The position numbers and the translations under genes are program-made. Shown here piece after piece: positions 41,197 to 50,391 of a stretch of 64,000 bases of DNA; within the stretch, counting starts at the first letter, position 1; every line of letters starts with the position of its first letter. The stretch comes from Bacteriovorax stolpii (GTDB taxonomy: Bacteria > Bdellovibrionota > UBA2428): positions 30,138 through 94,137 of the forward strand of contig CAMCVE010000010.1 of the NCBI GenBank assembly GCA_945881775.1, written 5' to 3'. Under the pieces are notes generated by a model that saw only the letters and a program-made list of their open reading frames with translations, made no database searches and was not told the DNA's origin.

Positions 41197-41679
41197 ATGG
41201 CGGTTATCGACCAACTAAAAAAATCCTCTCTTTTCTCTGACTGCTCTGATGCGACTCTCAAGCAAATCGACAAAGCTTCTCGTATTGTCGAGCTCGCGCC
41301 GGGACAGAACCTCTTCTACGAAGGGGACAAAGCGGAATCTTTTTACATCGTCAAAGCCGGAACCCTTGTCGTTAAGAAGTCATCGCTGGGCGGCGGCGAC
41401 GAAGATCTCGCGCGCATCGGGACCGGTTCGCATCTGGGAGAAATGACACTGCTGAATTCATCTTTGGGAGTCTACGACACGCGCACTGCGACGGCCGAAG
41501 CGGCCGAGGCTTCGATTCTTGTGGAAGTTCCTTTCGCAGTTCTCGAAGAGCTCATCCAAGCCGATTCAAAATTCGGAATGATTTTTTACCGAGCGATTGC
41601 TCGCAATCTTTCAGCTCGCATTCAAAAAACTGCCGATGATCTCACCAGCTTGAAGTCGTTGCACCTCAAGCACGTTTAA
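41197..41679 (+). CDS. Cyclic-nucleotide-binding domain protein
   Basis: 160 aa from ATG 41197; the upstream frame extension has no support. One cNMP-binding fold: SSLFSDCSDATLKQIDKAS, APGQNLFYEGDKAESFYIVKAG, then GTGSHLGEMTLLNSSLGVYDTRTATAEAAEAS, where the phosphate cassette would have G-E-x-x-L and a basic residue. It has no helix-turn-helix, so it is not a CRP-type DNA-binding regulator. It may bind cAMP or cGMP, or be only structural. It lies 58 bp after the patatin-like gene and 18 bp before the Sua5 gene. Confidence 0.82.
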   Translation: MAVIDQLKKSSLFSDCSDATLKQIDKASRIVELAPGQNLFYEGDKAESFYIVKAGTLVVKKSSLGGGDEDLARIGTGSHLGEMTLLNSSLGVYDTRTATAEAAEASILVEVPFAVLEELIQADSKFGMIFYRAIARNLSARIQKTADDLTSLKSLHLKHV

Positions 41680-41697
41680 GAGTCAGGACACGCACGA

Positions 41698-42741
41698 GTG
41701 AGCTGCGTCCTCATCGATCCTCAAGATTCTTTGCAGCTCGACTTCGTCATCGAGAGACTTCTTCAGGCACTGCCCATCGGCCTGCCGACCGAAACAGTCT
41801 ACGGACTGGCTGGTCTTGCGTCAGACGAAAGGGCTCTCGCAAGGATCTTCGAGCTCAAGGCACGTCCTCATTTTGACCCGCTCATCGTGCACGTGTTGGA
41901 CGAGTCGGAGCTTACGCCTTGGATTGCCAAGCATGAGTGCTCGCCTTTGCATCAAAAACTCATCGAGGCATTTTGGCCGGGTCCGCTCACGCTTTTGTTC
42001 CGAAAATCTGAGAAGGTGCCTGATCTGTGTACAGCGGGTACAGAGTGGGTCGCGATTCGTTCGCCCGCGCATCCAGTTTTCCGGCAAGTTCTTGAGCGGC
42101 TTCCTGGACTCGCTCTCGCGGCTCCGAGCGCCAATCGTTTTGCTTCGATTTCGCCAACGAGCGCGAGGGATGTTGTGACAGAGTTGGGCCCTTATGGTCT
42201 CGAAGCGGTCGTACAGGGTGGCCCAAGTCAGCACGGTCTCGAGAGTACTGTCGTGAAGGTGCTGTCGCAAACGGAGCTCGAGATCTTACGACCGGGGACT
42301 CTCTCGCTCGAGGAGCTCACGAAAGTTGTCGGGCCTCAAGTGCGATTGAAGCTCCGAGCTTCGGGATCGGGAGTCGACGAAACAACAGGCCATGAGGCTC
42401 CTGGTCAGCATCGCCTTCATTATGCTCCGTCGAAGCCGCTTCATTACATCCCTGCAGATCGTCTCGACGCACTCCTCGAGGAGCGCGGGCTTTTGCGCGC
42501 GGAGGGAGCTGTGTTGGAGGTGTTCCCCTCTACGGCTTCGATCTCTACGGACTGGGGAGCGCGAGAGTGTCTTTCACCTCGAGGCGAATCGACGGAGGCG
42601 GCGGCCAAGCTTTTTGCGACGTTGCGCGCTCTCGATTCCAATCCCAGGATCAGCTTCATCGTTGCTCTTGAATGTTCTCTGGAATCGCTGGGTCTGGCGA
42701 TTTCGGATCGATTGCGACGTGCATCCGCAAAAACTCATTGA
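41698..42741 (+). CDS. tsaC: Threonylcarbamoyl-AMP synthase, Sua5 type
   Basis: Makes threonylcarbamoyl-AMP for t6A37 of ANN-reading tRNAs. 347 aa: the YrdC domain (LPTETVYGLAGLASDERALARIFELKARP, about residues 24-52; FWPGPLTLLF; VAIRSPAHP; APSANRFASISPT) plus a C-terminal Sua5 domain (APGQHRLHYAPSKPLHYIP), so it is the long Sua5 form rather than short TsaC. The start is GTG 41698. 13 bp separate it from the next gene. Confidence 0.92.
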   Translation: MSCVLIDPQDSLQLDFVIERLLQALPIGLPTETVYGLAGLASDERALARIFELKARPHFDPLIVHVLDESELTPWIAKHECSPLHQKLIEAFWPGPLTLLFRKSEKVPDLCTAGTEWVAIRSPAHPVFRQVLERLPGLALAAPSANRFASISPTSARDVVTELGPYGLEAVVQGGPSQHGLESTVVKVLSQTELEILRPGTLSLEELTKVVGPQVRLKLRASGSGVDETTGHEAPGQHRLHYAPSKPLHYIPADRLDALLEERGLLRAEGAVLEVFPSTASISTDWGARECLSPRGESTEAAAKLFATLRALDSNPRISFIVALECSLESLGLAISDRLRRASAKTH

Positions 42742-42754
42742 TAAGGGAAGTGTC

Positions 42755-43480
42755 ATGGCTCTTAGATTTGTCGACGGCATCCGCGTTTTTTCTCGCGCCT
42801 TCGCGCGCACTTGGCTCGAGCCAGAACTCCGCAGCTGGTATTTTCGGACTCTTGCCATCACATTCGTTTTTGCGATCGCTCTCATTGTGGTCATTTTTCT
42901 TTCGGGAAGCTGGGCCTTCACCCACTATTTCGAGAAGCCTCTGGCGACCACACTTGCAATTCTCGCTTGGTTTTTGATGTTGTTATATTTGAGTGGGCGC
43001 TTGGCATCACTTCTAATGAGTGTGCTGGTCCTGCTTATTGGGGGTGAATCCTCCCTGACTCGCCACTACTTCAAGAAGCTAACAACCCCGCCATCAGAAG
43101 AGCTGCGCGCCGGTATTCGTCTCAAGTTTTCTGACCGTTCGAGAGAACTTTTGGCCATGCTGCGCAGCTTGGGAATTTCTCTTTTGGCTTGGCCTTTGCT
43201 TTTGCTGCCGATCACGATGCCTCTTGGAGTCCTCATTTTTTCTTGGGCTCTAGCGGGTGAGTCTTTAGCGCTCTCGCGTCGCCTGTGTCATGAGCGAGGA
43301 TACGAAGCGCTTCAGGACCGCGAAGAACTCTCTCTCGGAGCGCAGATGGGTCTTGCTGTTCTGCCGTCGTCGATGGCACTTTTCCCAGTCTTGGGGTGGG
43401 TGCTGCTGCCGATTCTTCAGGTTGCAGGACTCGAGATGCAGCTCGCCCGCGAAATTCGCGCGGCTCGCAGTTCTAGCTAA
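42755..43480 (+). CDS. EI24-domain membrane protein (CysZ-like)
   Basis: 241 aa from ATG 42755 (AAGGGAAG upstream); a longer frame to 42392 only shadows the Sua5 gene. It has four or so membrane segments (TLAITFVFAIALIVVIFL; LATTLAILAWFLMLLYLSG; LGISLLAWPLLLLPITMPLGVLIFSWALA; GLAVLPSSMALFPVLGWVLLPILQ) and the family pattern WALAGESLALSRRLCHERG in the C-terminal half. EI24 proteins include sulfate transporter CysZ. Substrate here is unknown. It converges with ppx, two bases apart. Confidence 0.75.
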   Translation: MALRFVDGIRVFSRAFARTWLEPELRSWYFRTLAITFVFAIALIVVIFLSGSWAFTHYFEKPLATTLAILAWFLMLLYLSGRLASLLMSVLVLLIGGESSLTRHYFKKLTTPPSEELRAGIRLKFSDRSRELLAMLRSLGISLLAWPLLLLPITMPLGVLIFSWALAGESLALSRRLCHERGYEALQDREELSLGAQMGLAVLPSSMALFPVLGWVLLPILQVAGLEMQLAREIRAARSSS

Positions 43481-43482
43481 AT

Positions 43483-44394
43483 TTAAGATGTGATGAGGCC
43501 GTGACGGAGTCCCCAGCCCGTGACAAAAACTTCGTCCTGACCGAGACGTGCGAGGCAGGTGCTGAGCACCAGGATCCCAGCTGGCAAAATATCGGCACGG
43601 TCCACATCCATGCCTGTCATGGCGAGGCGATCTTTCATGTTTTTGCGGCGCACTCGATCGGCGAGTTCTTCGAGTTCTGATCGGGTTACGAGGCATCCAG
43701 CTGGACTCGTGAGGATAGGGCTGCAGTAACTGGTGGCGAGGAGCAAAGTCCCGCCGACAGCCACCGCTCGGTAAGTCTTGGATTGGTACTCGCTCAGGAG
43801 TTCTTTGTAAGAGGATTCGGGGAAATATTTTTGGATGTCGATGTGGGCATCGTTCCATGCCTCGTCTCCCACTGGAATCTTGTCGAGGCCGAGTCCTTGA
43901 TGACAGCGCAAGGCGCCTCCTTCGAAAGAGTGCGCACGGAAGGTGGGTCTCAGGAAGCCCACTTCGGTCGAGGCACCACCGATGTCGAGGAAGACGAAAC
44001 GTTCTTTTGGAAAATGCTGCTCAGCTGCTTGAAGTGCGCCGCGCATGCTCCAAAGGGCCTCGTCTTGTCCGCTGAGTATCTCGAGTTCAACCCCGAGATG
44101 CTTCTTTACCCGCGAGGTCAATTGATCTTGATTTTTTGCATTGCGGGCCGCTGCGGTCGCGACAACGCGAAGCAGATCAAGCTTCCGCGGACCGATGAGA
44201 CGAGCAGCGATTTCGGCGAGCGCTTTCTCGGTGTCTCGAAGTGAGTCTTCCTCGAGGAAGCCACCATTGGTCTCAAGATTTTTTCCGAGTCGCGTGACCC
44301 ACGATCTCGACTCGAGAGGCACTAACGCCCCGCGTTCGCTCTGGGCGAGGAGGTACTTGATCGAGTTGCTTCCGATGTCCACGACCGCACGCAT
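43483..44394 (-). CDS. ppx: Exopolyphosphatase / guanosine pentaphosphate phosphatase family
   Basis: 303 aa of the Ppx/GppA sugar-kinase-like ATPase fold. It has MRAVVDIGSNSIKYLLAQ at the N-terminus, the second phosphate loop VFLDIGGASTEVGFL (about 134) and the adenosine motif in the C-terminal half. It is short: it contains the catalytic core but lacks the C-terminal HD-like helical domain of E. coli Ppx. It may degrade polyphosphate or pppGpp; sequence does not decide. It is divergent from glmU, 53 bp apart. Confidence 0.88.
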   Translation of the reverse strand: MRAVVDIGSNSIKYLLAQSERGALVPLESRSWVTRLGKNLETNGGFLEEDSLRDTEKALAEIAARLIGPRKLDLLRVVATAAARNAKNQDQLTSRVKKHLGVELEILSGQDEALWSMRGALQAAEQHFPKERFVFLDIGGASTEVGFLRPTFRAHSFEGGALRCHQGLGLDKIPVGDEAWNDAHIDIQKYFPESSYKELLSEYQSKTYRAVAVGGTLLLATSYCSPILTSPAGCLVTRSELEELADRVRRKNMKDRLAMTGMDVDRADILPAGILVLSTCLARLGQDEVFVTGWGLRHGLITS

Positions 44395-44447
44395 AGTGAT
44401 GCGTTGGTTCTATCCGAAAAGGGTGATTTCGGATAGGCTCTGAGCCC

Positions 44448-45878
44448 ATGTTGGGTATCTTGCTAGCTGCTGGCCGCGGAACGCGCATGAAGAGCGCACG
44501 GCCCAAAGTTCTTTTTGAAATCAACGACGAGCCAATCTGTTTCCCGCCTTTTCGAGCTCTCTTCGAAGTCTGTGATCGCGTGATCATCGTGGTGGGTTAT
44601 CGCGGTGCCGAGGTGCGCGAGAGTCTTCTGAAACGCGCCAACGAAGCTTTTGGTGAGGAAGCCGTCAAAGCGAAAGTCCTTTTTTACACTCAGGAAGAGC
44701 AAAAGGGCACAGGACATGCTGTTCGCACGGCACTCGACGGACTCGGCAAGAGCCTGGGTTCCTATGAGGCGACGATTGTTCTCAATGGAGACTTGCCACT
44801 TATTCGCGAATCAACCTTGCGTCCACTCGTCTCAGAGTTTGTGGCACGCAGCCTCGATGCCCTTTGTCTGAGCTTCGATGCCGCAGATCCCACAGGTTTT
44901 GGACGTATTCTGCGCGACGACAAGGGGCTGCTCCTCGGAATTCGCGAAGAAAAAGACGCCTCCGAGTCCGAGCGCAAAATTCGCGAAGTCAACGGAGGAG
45001 TCTACTGCTTCCGCAACACTCTTCTCGGTCCCGCACTCGCCGAGCTCAAAACCGACAACAAACAAAATGAGTTCTATCTCACCGATTTGCTCGGAACCCT
45101 AAAACAACCCAAGCTCAAGACGGAAGCTATCGTTTCGAATGCCGAAGATTTGCTCGGTGTGAACACGACATTTGAGTTGGCCGATTTGCGCCAACTCTCT
45201 CAGCGCCGCCTCAAGAAAGATCTCTGCGAACGCTACGGTGTGGATTTCGTTAACATCGATTCGATTTTTGTTTCGGCGCGGGCCGTCTTCCAGGGCCCTT
45301 GTCGTGTAGGTCCGGGTTGCTCCATCATGGGCTCGTCTGTGATCGGAGAAGATGTGAACCTCGAAGGTCATGTGCTCCTGAAGAATTCTCGTATCTCGAA
45401 GGGTGCTCATATTCTTTGGTCGAGCGTCATCGACGAAAGTATCGTCGGAGAGCGCACCAAAGTGGGTCCTATGGCCCATCTGCGCATGAACACTGTCCTG
45501 GGCGATGATGTGAAGGTGGGGAATTTTGTCGAAACCAAAAAGACCACACTGGCCCGCGGAGCCAAGGCTTCGCATCTGAGTTATCTCGGCGACGCCGAAG
45601 TCGGAGAGGAATCCAACATCGGTGCAGGAACGATCACTTGCAACTATGACGGCTTCAACAAATTCAAAACTAAGATCGGAAAGCGCGCGTTTATTGGAAG
45701 TGATTCGCAGCTCGTAGCTCCCGTAAGCATCGGAGACGACGCTTACGTCGGATCTGGGACAACAGTGACCGAAGACGTGCCCGCCGGTGCGCTTGCGATT
45801 TCACGACCCGATATGGTCGTTAAAGAAGGTTACGCGAAGAAACTCGCGGACAAGCGCAATTTGACCAAGAAGGATTAA
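44448..45878 (+). CDS. glmU: Bifunctional GlcNAc-1-P uridyltransferase / GlcN-1-P acetyltransferase
   Basis: Last two steps of UDP-GlcNAc synthesis, 476 aa. The N-terminal pyrophosphorylase has LAAGRGTRMKSARPKVLFEI (about 5-24), GTGHAVRTAL and NGDLPLI. The C-terminal left-handed beta helix has hexapeptide repeats and the acetyltransferase block SYLGDAEVGEESNIGAGTITCNYDG. Five bases separate it from glmS, so the two enzymes for UDP-GlcNAc form one operon, feeding peptidoglycan and LPS. Confidence 0.96.
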   Translation: MLGILLAAGRGTRMKSARPKVLFEINDEPICFPPFRALFEVCDRVIIVVGYRGAEVRESLLKRANEAFGEEAVKAKVLFYTQEEQKGTGHAVRTALDGLGKSLGSYEATIVLNGDLPLIRESTLRPLVSEFVARSLDALCLSFDAADPTGFGRILRDDKGLLLGIREEKDASESERKIREVNGGVYCFRNTLLGPALAELKTDNKQNEFYLTDLLGTLKQPKLKTEAIVSNAEDLLGVNTTFELADLRQLSQRRLKKDLCERYGVDFVNIDSIFVSARAVFQGPCRVGPGCSIMGSSVIGEDVNLEGHVLLKNSRISKGAHILWSSVIDESIVGERTKVGPMAHLRMNTVLGDDVKVGNFVETKKTTLARGAKASHLSYLGDAEVGEESNIGAGTITCNYDGFNKFKTKIGKRAFIGSDSQLVAPVSIGDDAYVGSGTTVTEDVPAGALAISRPDMVVKEGYAKKLADKRNLTKKD

Positions 45879-45883
45879 CTACG

Positions 45884-47779
45884 ATGTGCGGTATTGTGGG
45901 TTACGTTGGAACAGACGCGGCTAAACCTTTTTTGATCGAGGGCCTCAAGCGCCTTGAGTATCGCGGCTACGACTCCGCCGGATTTGCCCTCTACGATCCA
46001 AAATCTAAGGATTTCATTATTCGTCGAAGCGTGGGTCATGTCGAGGCGTTGGTAGAAGCGACTCACGGAATGGGTGACCACGAGAGGCTCGGCATCGCTC
46101 ACACGCGATGGGCCACGCATGGGGTCCCCAGTGAAGTGAATGCGCATCCTCACCGGGCAGGCGGCCTCGTGCTTGTCCACAACGGTATTATCGAGAATCA
46201 CGCTCAAATCAAAAATCAACTGATAGCCGAGGGAGTTTCCTTCTCGTCGCAGACTGACACCGAAGTTTTTGTTCGTTTGATCGAGAAACATTGCTTGCGA
46301 CTCGCCCTCGCGCAGAAGCTTGTGTTCCTCGAGGCGACCCCCCTCCAGAAACGTGACATTGCGCTGCACGCTTTGCAGCGGGCAGCCTCCGAGGTTGAAG
46401 GTCACTACGCTGTGATCTTCCTCATTCAGGGAATTGAAGACTGCATTTTCGGTCTTCAGGCCGGTGCGCCCCTTGTCCTGGGTCAGTGCAAGTCGGGTGG
46501 GCTCGTGGCGAGCGATTTGCAGGCGATGCTTTCGCACACCAGCGAAGTGAGCTTTGTTCCTGTTTCTACAATTTTCGAAGTTTCTAAGGGCCTCAGCCAC
46601 TTCTACGATGTGAAGACGCTCGAGGAAAAAACCGTCAAACTCGAAAAAATCGAGTGGTCTTCCGAGAAGGTCGCCAAAGATGGCTTTGATCACTTCATGC
46701 TCAAGGAAATTTTCCAACAGCCGAGTGTGATTGCGGACACTCTGTCGGGTCGTATGCCGCTTTCTGAGCTCGGATCGTTTGTGTGGGACAATCCCGTCGC
46801 GCACGAAGCTCTCTGGAAGAACGTCAAGAAAGTCTATCTCATCGCCTGTGGCACGGCCTATCATTCAGCGATGGTCGCCAAGTATTATTTCGAAAAATGG
46901 GCCAAGCTCTCTGTTGAAGTCGATATTGCCAGCGAGTTTCGCTACCGCAACCCTGTTTTTGAGGTCGGCACGATTGTCGGTGTGATTTCTCAGTCGGGTG
47001 AAACGGCCGATACTCTCGCAGCTCTTCGTTTGGCCAATGAAAAGGGGCTGACGACCTTCTCGGTTTGCAATGTTCCAGGCTCCACAATCATGCGTGAGTC
47101 GAATTTTCAGTATTCCACCAAGGCGGGCCCAGAGATCGGAGTCGCCTCGACCAAAGCCTTCACCGCTCAACTCACAGTTCTCACGGCGCTGGCCTACGAT
47201 GTAGCCCATCTTCGTGGCCTCAGCCCGAACTCAAAAGACAGTGACGAAGGGTTCCGTTCGCTAGCGAGACTTCCTCAAGACATTGAAAGTGTGCTTGCGC
47301 ACGCTGACGAGTTCCAGGCTGTGGGAGCTTCTCTAGAAAACAAAAAGACAATTCTCTTTATCGGTCGCGGCACCATGTATCCCATTGCACTCGAAGGTGC
47401 TCTTAAGCTCAAAGAAATCACTTATCGCCACGCGGAAGGTTACGCCGCTGGAGAGCTCAAGCACGGTCCGATTGCGCTCGTCGACAAGGATCTCGCGGCG
47501 GTGGTGATGGCGCCGCCCGATGAGCTTCATGCCAAGACGCTCTCTAATCTTGAAGAAATTAGGTCGCGAGGAGCCTTTATCGTCGGTATTGGTGAGGACA
47601 AAGACACGGAGTTCCGCAAACTCTGCAATTCGTATATCGCTTTGCCAAAAACGACTTGGACCACAGCGCCCGTACTGTACGTGATTCCAACGCAGCTTAT
47701 TTCCTATGGTCTCGCACGTAAGCTTGGTTGCAGTATCGACAAACCTCGTAATCTCGCGAAGTCCGTGACTGTGGAATAA
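45884..47779 (+). CDS. glmS: Glutamine-fructose-6-phosphate aminotransferase
   Basis: First committed step of amino-sugar synthesis, 631 aa. MCGIVGYVG gives the N-terminal nucleophile Cys after Met removal; KRLEYRGYDSAGFAL, HTRWATHG and HNGIIENH complete the glutaminase domain. Two SIS sugar-isomerase domains follow (ACGTAYHSAMVAKYYFE, ISQSGETADTLAALR; GRGTMYPIALEGALKLKEI), ending KPRNLAKSVTVE. It is slightly longer than E. coli GlmS owing to an insert around 130-180 in the glutaminase part. No glmS ribozyme can be placed: only five bases separate it from glmU. Confidence 0.96.
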   Translation: MCGIVGYVGTDAAKPFLIEGLKRLEYRGYDSAGFALYDPKSKDFIIRRSVGHVEALVEATHGMGDHERLGIAHTRWATHGVPSEVNAHPHRAGGLVLVHNGIIENHAQIKNQLIAEGVSFSSQTDTEVFVRLIEKHCLRLALAQKLVFLEATPLQKRDIALHALQRAASEVEGHYAVIFLIQGIEDCIFGLQAGAPLVLGQCKSGGLVASDLQAMLSHTSEVSFVPVSTIFEVSKGLSHFYDVKTLEEKTVKLEKIEWSSEKVAKDGFDHFMLKEIFQQPSVIADTLSGRMPLSELGSFVWDNPVAHEALWKNVKKVYLIACGTAYHSAMVAKYYFEKWAKLSVEVDIASEFRYRNPVFEVGTIVGVISQSGETADTLAALRLANEKGLTTFSVCNVPGSTIMRESNFQYSTKAGPEIGVASTKAFTAQLTVLTALAYDVAHLRGLSPNSKDSDEGFRSLARLPQDIESVLAHADEFQAVGASLENKKTILFIGRGTMYPIALEGALKLKEITYRHAEGYAAGELKHGPIALVDKDLAAVVMAPPDELHAKTLSNLEEIRSRGAFIVGIGEDKDTEFRKLCNSYIALPKTTWTTAPVLYVIPTQLISYGLARKLGCSIDKPRNLAKSVTVE

Positions 47780-47801
47780 ACACTATAGCTTTTTTGAGGA
47801 T

Positions 47802-48596
47802 CTAGGCCGCTTGGTCGATCGTCGCTGGAGAGGGTACAAATTCAGGGATTTTGAAGAGATCGCTGAATGCGTTCAGAAGGACTTCGGATTCCTGAGGAAT
47901 CATCGTAAATTCGACGCCCACGCCCAGGCGCCCATCGGGGAGTTTTCGAACCCAACTGACGTAGCCTTTCCCTCTGAATGAATAGTCAGGGAACATCGCC
48001 AAGCTTAGTTCGAATTGGACCAAGGCACCTTCAGTGGGTTTATTGTCTCCTGAAGAATCACATTCGTAGTAAAAGCCTCCGCGAGCAACATCATTCACTT
48101 GTAGCGAGAGCTCGTCTCCAGTCTTTCCAGCTCCCGCCTGACCATTCACTTGCGAGATGAATCGGTTGGAGTGCCGAAGCTGTTGGCCGTCGTAAAGACG
48201 TTTGCCAGAAATCTGGGCCACTCGTTCCACGAAGTCGCAGATCTCGTTGAAGTCGATGGCGCGCCTGATAAGATTGGAGCACCCGACGGCGTGACAGTCC
48301 TGAAGACTGAGCTTGGAATTGTCAGAGGAAAAAATGACTTCGGGCGGTGAAGAAAATTCCCGTCGAATTTCGCCGCAAATCGTGAAAAGTTCTTCGGAAC
48401 TACTGAGGCAGTCGTTAAGCAGTACGACGTGGCAGGGGCGCTCTTTGAGTGACCGAGTAATCTCTTCGGCGCGGTCAACAAAGGCCGCATCGATCCCGTG
48501 ATCGAGGAGTCGATCCGTGATCAGCGCCGCTCGTTCCGGGCTGGTTTCGAATATGAGGACCTTTGCGGGCTCGGACACTGAGTATACGTTCTGCAT
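47802..48596 (-). CDS. Pseudoreceiver-PilZ protein
   Basis: 264 aa. Residues ~12-125 have a receiver-like fold (KVLIFETSPERAALITDRLLDHG, CHVVLLNDCLSSSEELF) but the phospho-acceptor position reads Asn-Asp (LLND) instead of LLD, the N-terminal acid pair is Glu-Thr, and the conserved Lys is replaced (NLIRRAI). It is probably phosphorylation-independent. Residues ~140-250 are a PilZ domain with RHSNR (RxxxR) and NDVARGG, where the usual Ser of the second motif is Ala, then GKGYVSWVRKLPDGRLGVGVEF. It could bind cyclic di-GMP. It converges with glmS. Confidence 0.8.
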   Translation of the reverse strand: MQNVYSVSEPAKVLIFETSPERAALITDRLLDHGIDAAFVDRAEEITRSLKERPCHVVLLNDCLSSSEELFTICGEIRREFSSPPEVIFSSDNSKLSLQDCHAVGCSNLIRRAIDFNEICDFVERVAQISGKRLYDGQQLRHSNRFISQVNGQAGAGKTGDELSLQVNDVARGGFYYECDSSGDNKPTEGALVQFELSLAMFPDYSFRGKGYVSWVRKLPDGRLGVGVEFTMIPQESEVLLNAFSDLFKIPEFVPSPATIDQAA

Positions 48597-48676
48597 AACG
48601 ATCAGTTTGATCTAATGATTAGGAGCCGAGTGTTAATCTTCCTTTAAAGTCTCCAAGGCCTTGATACAATAGAGGT

Positions 48677-49057
48677 ATGGCACAGGCTCGATTCTACAGA
48701 ATGGGACATTCCGCCTTAAGGGTTACACGGCTCGACGAAAGCCTTCGTTTTTACAAGGAGCTTCTCGGACTCGAGGCTGTTTGGGAGGGTGATGAGGACT
48801 GGGCTCAGCTGCGTCTTGGCCCCGATGACCTCAGCCTGATCCAGGAGGGGGCCTCGGAGCATCCTCCTCACTTAGGATTTCAAGTGCGCGAGCGTTTGGA
48901 GCTCGATGTGCTTCATGCCAAGTTATTTAAAGAAGGTGTTAAGGTCGCAGCCATCAAAGGACATCGCGATGGAACGGCCTCGTTTTACTTTTGGGATCCG
49001 AGTGGCAACACCCTGGAGGCTCTTTGGGACCCGAGGAGCGTGGAGGGTGGAGCTTGA
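48677..49057 (+). CDS. Glyoxalase/VOC superfamily protein
   Basis: 126 aa, one VOC domain: MGHSALRVTRLDESLRFYKELLGLEAVWE, then HLGFQVRERLELDVLHAKLFKEG and FYFWDPSGNTLEAL. The metal ligand His of the first strand, His86-type His and the C-terminal Glu are present, as in glyoxalase I, dioxygenase and fosfomycin-resistance relatives. The specific reaction is unknown. Its stop overlaps the TTG start of the sigma-54 regulator, so the two are co-translated. Confidence 0.8.
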   Translation: MAQARFYRMGHSALRVTRLDESLRFYKELLGLEAVWEGDEDWAQLRLGPDDLSLIQEGASEHPPHLGFQVRERLELDVLHAKLFKEGVKVAAIKGHRDGTASFYFWDPSGNTLEALWDPRSVEGGA

Positions 49058-50391
49058 GTCGCATTCTGGTTGTCGAAGATGAGATCCTTGTTCGAGAGGC
49101 TCTGGGCCGTGCCCTGAGTCAGCACGAGGTATTCGAGATTGCTTCGCTCGCGCTGTTTCCTGAAAATCTAGAACTCCGCGACGATTCACTTGATCTCGTC
49201 CTTCTCGATCTTAAAAGTTCCCATGATCCCGAGGCCGAGCTCACGCTTCGGGCGCTCCCTCAGTTTCGTCGTCGCTTTCCACGCGCTGAAATCTGGGTGC
49301 AGTCTGGTAGTGACGATCTGAGTCTCATGCGCGCTAGCATCCGGGCTGGAGCTCAGCGCTTTTTGCTCAAGGAACATCTTTTTGCGGAACTTCCGCTTGT
49401 GCTCGGCTCACTAGAGGAACGGGCCGCGCATAGAGAGAAGCTTGCGCAGGTGCTTATCGGGAGCAGTCTCCTCACGCGCCGTCTTCGTGAGGACCTCTTG
49501 TCACTCGCATCAAGTGACCTCGACGTGCTTCTCGAGGGAGAAAGCGGTTCCGGGAAAGAACTTTGTGCTGCGGCACTCTCTGAATCTCTCGTGGCCGTAA
49601 ACGTCGCAGCGCTCCCAGTAGATCTTTTTGAGGCCGAACTTTTTGGTTTTGAGAAGGGCGCCTTCAGTGGAGCTCATAATGCGAAAGAAGGTTTCTTTGA
49701 GGCGGCGTCCGGCGGCGCTCTTTTCCTCGATGAGATTCAGTCCCTCAAGCCCGAGCTTCAGGTCAAACTTCTTCGTGTTCTGGAGACGCGCAAGTTTCGT
49801 CGTCTGGGATCCACTCGCGAGCGAGAGTTCTCAGGGCGCTTGATTTGTGCTGCGAACGTCACGCTCTCAGAAAAAGTCGCGCGCGGGCAGTTCCGCGAAG
49901 ACCTCTACCACCGAATTGCGCCCGTCACGGTGCGTGTGCCGCCCCTGCGTTTGCGAAAAGAAGACGTGCGCGAGCTTGCGAGTGTGTTCCTTAGGGAATG
50001 CGATGTGAAATCCCAACGACGTTGGGATGAGGACGCTCTCGTATACATGGAAAGCTACGATTGGCCTGGCAACGTGCGTGAACTCAAGGGCCTTGTGCGT
50101 TCGCTTTGTGCGAGGGTTCCTTATCCCGTTCTCGGTCGGGCCGAGGTCGAGGCGCATCTTTCGCGCTGGGAAAGAGTTGAGGGAGTTTCACCTCCGCCAA
50201 GCGAAGTTTTTCAGGTGAGTCTAAGCGAGGGACTCGATGCCAATCTCGCAAAGCTCGAAGAATGGATTTTGCGCAAGACTTTGGAAAGTATGGCGGGTCT
50301 TAAGGCTCAGGAGCGCTTGGGACTCAAGCGCTCCCGGTATTATGAACGGCTCAAACACTACGGGTTGATCAAGGAAACAGAAGAGCAATAA
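49054..50391 (+). CDS. Sigma-54-dependent response regulator (TTG start)
   Basis: 445 aa from TTG 49054, which overlaps the VOC stop (TTGA) and has GGAGGGTGGAG before it. The receiver has VVEDEI and VLLDLKSS with the phospho-Asp, and a Lys in FLLKEHL. The AAA+ domain has Walker A EGESGSGKEL, LFLDEIQSLKPE and the sigma-54 loop as GAFSGA, a Thr-to-Ser change in the otherwise near-invariant GAFTGA. The C-terminus has a short Fis-like HTH (LKAQERLGLKRSRYYERL). Its last 23 bp overlap the convergent exported-protein gene. Its kinase is not adjacent. Confidence 0.9.
   Translation: MSRILVVEDEILVREALGRALSQHEVFEIASLALFPENLELRDDSLDLVLLDLKSSHDPEAELTLRALPQFRRRFPRAEIWVQSGSDDLSLMRASIRAGAQRFLLKEHLFAELPLVLGSLEERAAHREKLAQVLIGSSLLTRRLREDLLSLASSDLDVLLEGESGSGKELCAAALSESLVAVNVAALPVDLFEAELFGFEKGAFSGAHNAKEGFFEAASGGALFLDEIQSLKPELQVKLLRVLETRKFRRLGSTREREFSGRLICAANVTLSEKVARGQFREDLYHRIAPVTVRVPPLRLRKEDVRELASVFLRECDVKSQRRWDEDALVYMESYDWPGNVRELKGLVRSLCARVPYPVLGRAEVEAHLSRWERVEGVSPPPSEVFQVSLSEGLDANLAKLEEWILRKTLESMAGLKAQERLGLKRSRYYERLKHYGLIKETEEQ

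Noticed and set aside
42392..42754. Extended N-terminus of the EI24-like protein
   Set aside because: It overlaps the Sua5 coding region in another frame with Arg/Ser-rich, non-membrane sequence; ATG 42755 has its own ribosome site.
45879..45883. glmS ribozyme upstream of glmS
   Set aside because: Only five bases separate glmU and glmS, and no ribozyme structure can fit.
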